A stretch of 5,101 bases of DNA from Chloroflexota bacterium. Lineage in GTDB: Bacteria > Chloroflexota > Anaerolineae > B4-G1. The stretch is taken from the NCBI GenBank assembly GCA_024232355.1, contig JAAEPW010000597.1, positions 1 to 5,101 on the forward strand, written 5' to 3'. The translations under genes were made by a program, and so were the position numbers. Under the pieces are notes generated by a model. It searched no databases. It was not told the DNA's origin and saw only the letters and a list, made by a program, of their open reading frames with translations. This document shows positions 1 through 5,101 of this stretch, piece by piece (position 1 is the stretch's first letter; every line of letters begins with the position of its first letter).

Positions 1-166
1 TGTTGGGCCAATCGCTGGGGATGACGACCCATTGGCCGTCACATCCATCGGGTTCGAGGTACGGGCCGGACCGCATTCGGTCATAACGCGCTTGCGCCCG
101 AATGATCTCGGCCTCGGCTCTCTCGATTGCGGCAGATTCCAAGAGTGCGAGTGTTCTATCGTCCAT
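1..166 (-). CDS. Unrecognised small protein, N-terminal part only (3' end beyond window)
   Basis: Reading leftward from an ATG at 166-164, the frame stays open for 55 codons to the window edge, so the C-terminus is missing. The product starts MDDRTLALLESAAIERAEAE, an acidic, alanine/glutamate-rich probable helix over about residues 5-30. A more polar stretch follows, with GPYLEPDGCDGQWVVIPSDW near residues 34-53. I recognise no family and see no signal peptide or membrane segment. An AGGA at 174-177, 7 nt before the ATG, can serve as ribosome binding site. The ATG lies inside the end of radC: the frames overlap by 11 nt, which implies co-transcription and probably translational coupling. The start is well supported by the ribosome site and the overlap. 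The function is unknown. Confidence 0.6.
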   Translation of the reverse strand, partial: MDDRTLALLESAAIERAEAEIIRAQARYDRMRSGPYLEPDGCDGQWVVIPSDWPN

Positions 167-857
167 CTTGAAATCCTAATCCGCGCTCTCGCAGACTGAT
201 GAACCGGCTTTTTCCGACGATCAAGTGATCAAGCAGTTCAATGTCCAGCAATTCGCCCGCTTGCGCCAACTGACGGGTCACCTCGACGTCTTGCGGCGAT
301 GGAGACGGATCTCCAGAGGGATGGTTATGTGCGACAATGACCGCTGCCGCATTGCACCTGGTGGCTCCGCGAAACACCTCGCTCACGCGGATATGAGTGA
401 CGTTGAGGCTGCCCACGTACAATGTTTTTCGTTCGATCATCCGATTACGGGTGTCGAGGGCTATGACGACAAAGTGTTCCTGCTCCAGATGAGACATCTC
501 GGACATCAAGAGTTGCGCCATATCGCCGGGAGACCGGATGGTGAAACTATCGGATTTCTCCTCCATGAGCAATCGCCGACCCAATTCCAGCGCGGCTTTG
601 ACACGAGATGCGGTTGCTGTCCCCAGGCCAGGGACGACCGTCATCTGCCGGACCGAGGTTCGCGCCAGGCCGGTCAGGTCGCCAAACTCGGCCAGCAGGC
701 CGTGGGCGATCTCGATCTGCCTGGATCCGCCAACGATGGCAGCCAGAATCTCGGTCAGACTACAGGCATCCGCGCCGTTTTCGGCGACACGATGAGCCGG
801 ACGTTCTCGCAGGGGGAGATGATGAAGCGTGGGAATGGGATACGTTTGTTGTGTCAC
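156..857 (-). CDS. radC: RadC family JAB/JAMM-domain protein
   Basis: A 233-residue protein, about the usual length for RadC. Residues 12-97 match the N-terminal helical region, with a helix-hairpin-helix-like segment at about 75-93 (VPGLGTATASRVKAALELG). Residues 105-228 form the RadC/JAB (MPN+) domain. The metal motif HxHx7SxxD is intact as HNHPSGDPSPSPQD, with H177, H179, S187 and D190; E127 (EHFVVIALD) is the likely upstream glutamate. The fold is that of JAMM zinc metalloproteases, but no substrate is established for RadC. The original link to DNA repair in E. coli has been questioned, and RadC genes are frequent in mobile elements. The start is GTG at 857-855, preceded 6 nt upstream by a near-perfect AAGGAGGT. 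The GTG overlaps the TGA of the ArdC-like gene (GTGA), so both are probably translated together from one transcript. The family call is secure; the role is inferred. Confidence 0.93.
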   Translation of the reverse strand: MTQQTYPIPTLHHLPLRERPAHRVAENGADACSLTEILAAIVGGSRQIEIAHGLLAEFGDLTGLARTSVRQMTVVPGLGTATASRVKAALELGRRLLMEEKSDSFTIRSPGDMAQLLMSEMSHLEQEHFVVIALDTRNRMIERKTLYVGSLNVTHIRVSEVFRGATRCNAAAVIVAHNHPSGDPSPSPQDVEVTRQLAQAGELLDIELLDHLIVGKSRFISLRERGLGFQDGR

Positions 858-1804
858 GAAACACCTCCTTGTGTGATTGCCTCGATGATCTGCTTGGCAG
901 CTTGGGAGATACGATTCATCCGTTGTTGGAGAAGCGCGCTATCCCCGCTCCACATCGCGATATAGTTGGGGGACGTGATCTCGTGACCAAAGTGAGCGCA
1001 GACCACGTAAGCGGTTGCCTCGGCCTCTGTTTCTTTGACCGCTTTGGACAATGTTTTCCGATCTTGTTTGGTGTGGAGCAGTTCGTGGGCGATCTCGTGG
1101 GCCAGGATGCTGACTCGGCCCAGGGGAGACAGTCCCTCGCGGAGTACCACTTTGCCGATGTGACTCTCACCCTGCCGCGTGCCGGGCAGGTCGCTCTCCA
1201 CGACCTCAATGCCCTGACATTGGGCGTAGCTTTGCAGCCGGACGGCCAGTCCTGCACCATCCGCGCCCTCGTTGATCCATTGGGGTGCCTGGGGCAGAGA
1301 TGCGTCCAGTTTGGTTCCACACTCGGGGCAGTGGGTAGCGTCGTGGGATGCCAGCGTCTTGCGGCCTTGTTCCTTGCACTGCGGGCAGGGGATGCCGACC
1401 TGGGAGACGTCAAAGACGTGGACTGTTCGGAACCAAAGGTTGCTCTTGGTCTGTTCCCCGTCCGATTCGGACTCTACTTCCACTACCAGTTCACCTGATG
1501 CGGCAGCGGTGGATTCCTTCGATTTGGCATACGTCTGGGGAGCCAGGATGGGAATACCCTTCTCTCTCTTCCGGACCTGGAAACCCATACCCTGCCACTT
1601 GCGGTATCCGGCCACCAGTGTGGCGTCGGGGTTACTCATCAGGATGAGCAACGTGTTGTTGAACGAGTACCGGTGGAAACGGCCCAGGAATTGCAGGTAC
1701 GTCTGCATCTCCTCACTGATTCGAGCCTCGTCAGTTAGTAGGGACAGTGCTTTCAACCGGGCCTCGATTGCTGCTTTGAGTTCTGTGGACTTTTTCTTTG
1801 CCAT
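854..1804 (-). CDS. ArdC-like antirestriction protein: ssDNA-binding domain, inserted zinc ribbon, HEXXH metallopeptidase domain
   Basis: A 316-residue protein. Residues 10-135 resemble the ArdC N-terminal ssDNA-binding domain: YSFNNTLLILMSNPDATLVAGYRKW at 46-70, then GFQVRKREKGIPILAP at 74-89 and FRTVHVFDVSQ at 125-135. A low-complexity acidic linker lies at about 93-122. A zinc ribbon follows at 140-163, with C140, C143, C159 and C162 in two CPxC knuckles. Residues 225-310 are the peptidase-like domain: HEIAH (H236, E237, H240), then H244, and an ETEAEATAYVV segment at 258-268 whose glutamates supply the likely third zinc ligand. ArdC of conjugative plasmids protects incoming DNA from restriction; whether this homologue does so is inference. 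The ATG at 1804 is 8 nt after AAAGGAGG. The gene heads an operon with radC, sharing GTGA with it. The zinc ribbon is not part of ArdC proteins as I know them. The domain call is strong; the antirestriction role is moderate. Confidence 0.88.
   Translation of the reverse strand: MAKKKSTELKAAIEARLKALSLLTDEARISEEMQTYLQFLGRFHRYSFNNTLLILMSNPDATLVAGYRKWQGMGFQVRKREKGIPILAPQTYAKSKESTAAASGELVVEVESESDGEQTKSNLWFRTVHVFDVSQVGIPCPQCKEQGRKTLASHDATHCPECGTKLDASLPQAPQWINEGADGAGLAVRLQSYAQCQGIEVVESDLPGTRQGESHIGKVVLREGLSPLGRVSILAHEIAHELLHTKQDRKTLSKAVKETEAEATAYVVCAHFGHEITSPNYIAMWSGDSALLQQRMNRISQAAKQIIEAITQGGVS
862..870 (-). promoter_or_regulatory. Strong ribosome binding site of radC, inside the 3' end of the ArdC-like gene
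   Basis: The minus strand reads AAGGAGGTG here, an almost complete anti-Shine-Dalgarno match, with 6 nt between AGGAGG and the GTG at 857. It lies within the last codons of the upstream gene (those for GGV near its C-terminus) and decides the GTG as the radC start. A strong site combined with the 4-nt overlap suggests efficient radC translation even without re-initiation. Confidence 0.85.
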
Positions 1805-1812
1805 TCTTTGTG

Positions 1813-1820
1813 CCTCCTTT
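1813..1820 (-). promoter_or_regulatory. Ribosome binding site of the ArdC-like gene
   Basis: The minus strand reads AAAGGAGG, 8 nt before the ATG at 1804-1802, in a purine-rich leader (GAAGAAAAGTAAAAGGAGG). It fixes the start codon and implies strong initiation. Confidence 0.85.
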
Positions 1821-1834
1821 TACTTTTCTTCTGT

Positions 1835-1849
1835 GCAGGTCAGACCTGC
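1835..1849. promoter_or_regulatory. 15-bp palindrome in the ArdC-like gene leader, possible operator
   Basis: GCAGGTCAGACCTGC is a perfect inverted repeat: 7-bp arms around a single central A at 1842. Its near edge is 14 nt upstream of the AAAGGAGG ribosome site and 30 nt upstream of the ATG. One helical turn of dyad symmetry at this place fits a repressor operator for the ardC-radC operon. The loop is too small for a good RNA hairpin unless the stem opens. No regulator gene is in the window and no clear -35/-10 pair was found nearby, so the operator role is inferred from position and symmetry. Confidence 0.45.
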
Positions 1850-1897
1850 GAATCCGATTGAAACCTTCAACGAATGATTCTTGCCAACGCACATCAA

Positions 1898-1916
1898 GCC
1901 CTCGATGAATGAGGGC
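1898..1916 (-). other. Weak stem-loop between helicase and ArdC-like gene
   Basis: Perfect 6-bp arms (GCCCTC/GAGGGC) enclose a 7-nt loop. On the minus-strand transcript the stem lies 62-80 nt after the helicase stop and is followed by TTGATGTG, not a U-run, so it is a poor intrinsic terminator. It may be a processing or attenuation hairpin in the 173-nt gap, or chance. Apart from this stem and the palindrome at 1835-1849, the gap shows no gene and no convincing promoter. Confidence 0.3.
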
Positions 1917-1977
1917 AATGATTACTCAAGTTAATCGGTCTCTTGCGGGAAGAAAGAAAACAGCAGGAGGATGTAGC

Positions 1978-3918
1978 CTAGATACCCATCTCCCGTATGA
2001 ACGGACTGGGCTTTCGGGTATCTGTGTTGCCGGACGCAGTGCGACAAAAGGTGTTGAACAGGTACAATCGTTTCCGGGCGCGGGTGACTCCTACGTAGAA
2101 TAGCCGTCGCTCATCGTCAACGTCATCAGAGCGCCAGTGTGGGCAAATATCATCCTCCGCCGCGACAATGTTGACGACGTCCCATTCCAATCCCTTGGCC
2201 GCGTGAAGCGTGCAAAGCGTGACGCAGTCCTCGCCAAGTTCGCCGTTTTGCAGTGCCGACATTGATATTTCGTCGAGCAAGTCCTGCAAACTCGTCGTGG
2301 CATCTACCATCGTCAGCAGTTCACGGACGTTTTCTACCCGTTTCGATAGGTTCCCCTGGGCAGACCAATACGACTTGACGACGGGGATGACCGACTTGAT
2401 CAGATTGCCCACCTCGTCTCGCAACGTGTACAATTTGGCGATTTGCCGACTCAGTTTCCAGACTCCCTCTGCCGCCGAGGAACTAACGTTGAGGGTAAAG
2501 GTGTCCCGCAGCATCTCGCGCCATCGGGGAGGGGTGATGACGTCGCCACTCGACATCAGTGCCGTACCGCTGTCGTGAACGCGCAATAACCACGCCAGCA
2601 GATTCTCGTCTCCCACCGCATCGTAGATCGCCTCCAACGTTCGACTGCCGATCCCTCGCCGAGGACGAGACACCAACCGGCCAAAGGCGTTTCTATCGCC
2701 ATTGCAGATGAATTGGAGATACGAAACGACGTCGCGTATCTCCATACGACCGTAGAACCACGTCCTTTGAGCTAGTTTGTACGGGATTCGATTCCGCAGC
2801 AACGCGGATTCGACAGCCTTCGCCAAAGCGTGATACCGGTACAATACGGCGATTTCGCCCAGGGAAACCCCGGAAGCGTTTGATTCGTGGATCGCTTGTA
2901 CCACAGCCTCGGCCTCGTCGTTTTCATCATCGAGAGTCTCTACGCAGATCACGGCGGCTTTGGACGATTCATCCGCCCACAGTTGCTTGGGGACACGTTC
3001 GCCGTTGTGCGAGATCAACCGGTTGGCGGCATGAACGATGCCGGGCAAGGAGCGAAAGTTTTGCTCCAACAGATACACGCGGTGGTCGGGGAATGCTGAT
3101 TGCGTGTACCCGATGTAGCGGTAATCGGCTTGTCGAAACCGATAGATACATTGATCCTCGTCGCCGACGATAAAGAGGTGAGCGAGAGGGTGACCAGCCA
3201 ACAACCGGGTCAGTTTGAACTGGGTGTCGTTGGTGTCCTGGAACTCGTCCACCAGGACGTAAGGGTACCGTTTTTGATACCATCTCAGGACATCATCGCT
3301 CCATTGGAACAATAGCAGCGGGTAGAGCAACAGATCGTCGAAATCGAGGGCGTTCCTGGCATACATCACGGCCTGATACTGTTCGTACACACCTCTTAAC
3401 ACGGCGCTGCCACGCAGTTTCGGGTCATCCGGCAGCCGCTGGCGTTCCTTGCAGCGCCGTATGTACTCGGATGCGGATTTGAGCAGCTTTTCGCGCCGTA
3501 TCTGACGCAGCACTTGGTCGATCACACGGTTGTGCTCTGCATTGTCATAGATAGAAAACTCGCCGCTCAGTTTGATCAGTTGGGTGTTCGAGTGCTCGGC
3601 CAACAGGGGTACAAAGGTTTTCATCTGGGCGCGTATGATGCTTCGGCCTAGCGAGTGAAACGTCCGCGCCGTGACTTTTCTGGCTTGGTGGTAGGGCAGA
3701 GTATCATTCAGTCGGGCTGCCATTTCCAGGGCCGCCTTCCTGGTGAACGTGATCGCCAGTATCTGTTCTGGCGGAACTCCCCGGTGTACGAGTGTTTTGA
3801 TGCGTTCGGTCAACACCCGCGTCTTGCCGCTGCCGGGACCGGCCAGGACGATGGCGTACCGCGCGTCCGTCTCGACGGCGGCACATTGTTGTGAGTTAAG
3901 ATGGTGATTGATTGTCAT
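1978..3918 (-). CDS. UvrD/PcrA/Rep-like superfamily 1A DNA helicase
   Basis: With the start chosen here the protein is 646 residues. Motifs in order: Q motif LNSQQCAAV (7-15); Walker A AGPGSGKT (26-33); Ia TFTRKAALEMAAR (57-69); Ib TARTFHSLGR (83-92); Walker B DEFQDTN (224-230); III VGDEDQCIYRFRQAD (251-265); IV LEQNFRS (284-290); IVa FYGRMEIRDVVSYL (388-401); V TLHAAKGLEWD (570-580); VI ERRLFYVGVTRAR (603-615). All catalytic residues look intact, so it should be an ATP-driven 3'-5' ssDNA translocase and helicase. Two oddities: motif III has F where PcrA/UvrD have a base-stacking W, and the chain ends soon after motif VI, lacking the C-terminal extension of about 70-100 residues found in UvrD/PcrA. 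Start: ATG at 3918-3916, 4 nt after GGAGG. The frame is open up to 3969, but that extension is repeat sequence. Repair, replication or element-specific unwinding cannot be told apart. Confidence 0.93.
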   Translation of the reverse strand: MTINHHLNSQQCAAVETDARYAIVLAGPGSGKTRVLTERIKTLVHRGVPPEQILAITFTRKAALEMAARLNDTLPYHQARKVTARTFHSLGRSIIRAQMKTFVPLLAEHSNTQLIKLSGEFSIYDNAEHNRVIDQVLRQIRREKLLKSASEYIRRCKERQRLPDDPKLRGSAVLRGVYEQYQAVMYARNALDFDDLLLYPLLLFQWSDDVLRWYQKRYPYVLVDEFQDTNDTQFKLTRLLAGHPLAHLFIVGDEDQCIYRFRQADYRYIGYTQSAFPDHRVYLLEQNFRSLPGIVHAANRLISHNGERVPKQLWADESSKAAVICVETLDDENDEAEAVVQAIHESNASGVSLGEIAVLYRYHALAKAVESALLRNRIPYKLAQRTWFYGRMEIRDVVSYLQFICNGDRNAFGRLVSRPRRGIGSRTLEAIYDAVGDENLLAWLLRVHDSGTALMSSGDVITPPRWREMLRDTFTLNVSSSAAEGVWKLSRQIAKLYTLRDEVGNLIKSVIPVVKSYWSAQGNLSKRVENVRELLTMVDATTSLQDLLDEISMSALQNGELGEDCVTLCTLHAAKGLEWDVVNIVAAEDDICPHWRSDDVDDERRLFYVGVTRARKRLYLFNTFCRTASGNTDTRKPSPFIREMGI

Positions 3919-3922
3919 TGGT

Positions 3923-3927
3923 CCTCC
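3923..3927 (-). promoter_or_regulatory. Ribosome binding site deciding the helicase start
   Basis: GGAGG on the minus strand, 4 nt (ACCA) before the ATG at 3918-3916. It favours this ATG over the upstream in-frame ATG at 3969, which lies in the spacer of the 22-bp inverted repeat and has no good ribosome site. The helicase Q motif then begins seven residues from the N-terminus, normal for the family. Confidence 0.8.
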
Positions 3928-3942
3928 AGGGTGACTAGGGTT

Positions 3943-4026
3943 TTTGCCACGAATTTCACGAATCCACACAAATGCAAGCCAGCGGCGAAATAGTGAAACG
4001 GCGAGATTCGTGAAATTCGTGGCAAA
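3943..4026. repeat. Perfect 22-bp inverted repeat with 40-nt spacer
   Basis: The left arm 3943-3964 (begins TTTGCCACGAATTTCACG) and right arm 4005-4026 are exact reverse complements; pairing fails on both sides. Each arm contains ATTCGTG twice, 9 bp apart (ATTCGTGAAATTCGTGGC on one strand). I recall similar CCACGAAT/ATTCGTGG elements dispersed in some environmental bacterial genomes, but cannot verify that here. In the minus-strand transcript the arms form a stable stem between the zinc-finger gene and the helicase. It is followed by AAAAACCC, not a U-run, so it is not a standard terminator. The stop codon of the zinc-finger gene (TGA, 3958-3956) lies inside the downstream arm. The stem base is 15 nt from the helicase GGAGG, so translation ending there could open the structure and affect helicase initiation; this is inference. 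Confidence 0.85.
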
Positions 4027-5101
4027 GTGAAGGGAGGAAGTGCCCTCCTCCCTTCACAGGTTGTAAAAAATCATCTGATGTCCGGTTCATGCACGGTTTA
4101 TGCACGGTTCGTGCCTGGTTCATGTCCGAGTTTGGTTTATGCAGAGAGTGACTCGTTTCGCGATGCGTTGTTGCTGGCACACGCCAGAGCATATCCCGGC
4201 CTATCGTCTGAACCTTGCCCATCTGCCCATCCGGGAGACGGTAGTGCAGCCACCGGCCCTTGATCCGCTCGGCGGTGACCGTTACCCAGCCTCTGAAACG
4301 GCCCAAGTCCACCTCGATGGTGTCGGGGATGTCGTTGGGGAGCTTGCGCTGTTTTCGCTTACGCTCTCTCTTGGCACTTTTGATCTGACGATCCCGGTAG
4401 GCGTTCAGGTCTGCGCGGCAGTTGGAGCAAAGGTACACCGAGGTGCCACACAACCGGAGCCAGCCTCCTATCTCTTGCGCCTTGTCGTCGGGGCCAGGCT
4501 CGCGCCCACAACGTACACACACGCGGAGAGGTTTCCATCCGCTTTCCCAGGAACGATTGGCAAAGTGCTCGTCGGATTCCCGCAGGCAATTCCATCCCTG
4601 GGGAGCGGGGAAATCAACCTTTTGCTGGTCATAGAGGTCGCCAATCATCGCCAGGTCCACCAACCCGCGCATCTTGCCCTCCAGCTGGATACGGCAAAAG
4701 CGACGAAAGTCGCTGCCTTCCCGTTCCCGCGCACCACCGACGACCAGTTCCCCGGCCCATCGTTGGTATTTGAGCATCGTCTCGGCAGACGGATACGCGG
4801 ACACACTGTCGTCTCGCACCGATAGCCAATCACGGTAGAATGTGCCCAGGTCGTGGAGAGTCTCGGACAGATCGGGCAAGTCGGCCTCGCGCCAACACGG
4901 CCAACAGGCCGCACTGCGACGAGTGCCGTCATCCTCTGTGTGGACATACTCAAAAGCTGGCTCTGATACACGTTGCAGGTCGTTGGTGTGGATGTGTTGA
5001 CCACAGCCCACACACCATTGGTGAGCGGCAAAATGCGCCGCGAGTTGCCGCCGCCAGCCGTGGCTGGTTTGACTGTGGATACCCTGGTGTCTTTCGTAGA
5101 A
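3956..5101 (-). CDS. Zinc-finger protein of unknown function, 5' end cut by window edge
   Basis: The frame is open from the window edge to TGA at 3958-3956, with 381 visible residues. I do not recognise a family. There are four CxxC knuckles: C30/C33 (WCVGCGQH), C66/C69 (CWPC), C195/C198 (CVRCG) and C225/C228 (CSNC), enough for two zinc sites. A basic stretch, KSAKRERKRKQRK, lies at 241-253. Next comes a possible small beta domain, about 260-308, including GRFRGWVTVTAERIKGRWL. This fits a nucleic-acid-binding protein, but the function is unknown. A GTG at 5011 could start the gene, but would cut the first CxxC in half; the 30 codons upstream have no stop and no usable start, so the true start lies outside. 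From about residue 318 the protein is encoded by direct and inverted repeats, and the stop lies in a repeat arm. The helicase starts 37 nt downstream and is probably co-transcribed. Confidence 0.72.
   Translation of the reverse strand, partial: FYERHQGIHSQTSHGWRRQLAAHFAAHQWCVGCGQHIHTNDLQRVSEPAFEYVHTEDDGTRRSAACWPCWREADLPDLSETLHDLGTFYRDWLSVRDDSVSAYPSAETMLKYQRWAGELVVGGAREREGSDFRRFCRIQLEGKMRGLVDLAMIGDLYDQQKVDFPAPQGWNCLRESDEHFANRSWESGWKPLRVCVRCGREPGPDDKAQEIGGWLRLCGTSVYLCSNCRADLNAYRDRQIKSAKRERKRKQRKLPNDIPDTIEVDLGRFRGWVTVTAERIKGRWLHYRLPDGQMGKVQTIGRDMLWRVPATTHRETSHSLHKPNSDMNQARTVHKPCMNRTSDDFLQPVKGGGHFLPSLCHEFHESRRFTISPLACICVDS
4027..4057. repeat. Perfect 12-bp inverted repeat (hairpin) abutting the 22-bp repeat
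   Basis: GTGAAGGGAGGA at 4027-4038 and its exact complement at 4046-4057 enclose a 7-nt loop. The outer end touches the 22-bp inverted repeat at 4026 with no gap. On the minus-strand transcript the stem is followed by UUUGCC. That is only three U residues, so terminator activity is doubtful, although partial termination is possible. The frame of the zinc-finger gene reads through it (VKGGGHFLPSL). Confidence 0.75.
4083..4143. repeat. Degenerate 11-bp direct repeats, five copies
   Basis: Plus-strand units are CGGTTCATGCA (4083-4093), CGGTTTATGCA (4094-4104), CGGTTCGTGCC (4105-4115) and TGGTTCATGTC (4116-4126), directly joined. A fifth, TGGTTTATGCA (4133-4143), follows a 6-nt gap. The common core is GGTTyrTG. 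Period 11 is close to one helical turn, so a protein could bind every copy on one face of the DNA, as on iterons or multi-site operators. Because 11 is not a multiple of 3, the repeat is translated in shifting frames in the zinc-finger gene (HKP, MNQ, HKP, MNR), so selection on the protein does not explain it. Confidence 0.75.

Noticed and set aside
608..1498. Long plus-strand open frame (296 codons) opposite radC and the ArdC-like gene.
   Set aside because: It lies antisense to two genes with intact family motifs, has no recognisable domain, and is expected by chance in GC-rich coding DNA.
1856..1864. GATTGAAAC, like the 3' end of many CRISPR repeats.
   Set aside because: It occurs once only, with no repeated 30-37 nt unit or regular spacers around it and no cas gene.
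1805..1977. Sigma-70 promoter for the ArdC-like operon in the gap.
   Set aside because: Several TTGxxx hexamers occur, but none has a TATAAT-like partner at 16-18 nt, so I cannot support a specific promoter.
3919..3969. N-terminal extension of the helicase to an ATG at 3969.
   Set aside because: The extra 17 codons lie largely in inverted-repeat sequence, lack a good ribosome site and add nothing conserved. The ATG at 3918 has GGAGG at the right distance.
3941..4057. Intrinsic terminators formed by the 22-bp and 12-bp inverted repeats.
   Set aside because: Neither strand has a proper U-run after the stems. The structures lie within or right at the end of a reading frame, close to the next gene's ribosome site.
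4100..4825. Plus-strand open frame of 241 codons opposite the zinc-finger gene.
   Set aside because: It starts inside the 11-bp repeat array, has no clear ribosome site and no motif. The opposite strand shows paired CxxC knuckles.
5009..5011. GTG at 5011 as the true start of the zinc-finger gene.
   Set aside because: It would remove the first cysteine of a CxxC pair; the frame stays open with coding character to the window edge.

Overview
All recognisable genes lie on the minus strand and are transcribed from high to low coordinates, with hardly any gene-free DNA. In transcription order: (1) a zinc-finger protein of unknown function whose 5' end is cut by the window edge (5101 to 3956); (2) a UvrD/PcrA/Rep-type superfamily 1 helicase (3918 to 1978); (3) an ArdC-like protein with an HEXXH peptidase domain and an extra zinc ribbon (1804 to 854); (4) a RadC-family JAB/JAMM protein (857 to 156); (5) the first 55 codons of an unrecognised small protein (166 to 1). 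Nothing convincing is coded on the plus strand. No RNA gene, transposase or CRISPR array was seen.

The organism cannot be named from this sequence. Base composition is moderately GC-rich. Each gene whose start is visible has a Shine-Dalgarno match, three of them strong (AAGGAGGT, AAAGGAGG, GGAGG), and one gene starts with GTG, so this is a bacterium with ordinary leader-dependent initiation. ArdC-type and RadC-type genes together are typical of plasmids, integrative elements and genomic islands, so the window is probably accessory DNA. No mobility or replication gene is present to prove it.

The ArdC-like gene, radC and the small partial gene form a tightly packed operon. ArdC stop and radC start share the bases GTGA (4-nt overlap), and radC overlaps the next gene by 11 nt. 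Two putative zinc-dependent enzymes of different folds, a gluzincin-type HEXXH protein and a JAMM-type RadC, are therefore made from coupled cistrons. A 173-nt gap separates them from the helicase. It holds a 15-bp palindrome just upstream of the ardC ribosome binding site and a weak stem-loop.

The most unusual stretch is 3943-4143, the 3' end of the zinc-finger gene and its junction with the helicase. It holds an array of 11-bp repeats, a perfect 12-bp-arm hairpin and, abutting it, a perfect 22-bp inverted repeat with a 40-nt spacer. The zinc-finger reading frame runs through all of this and takes its stop codon from the far arm of the inverted repeat. Its last 60 or so residues thus look like translated repeat DNA rather than a conserved domain.
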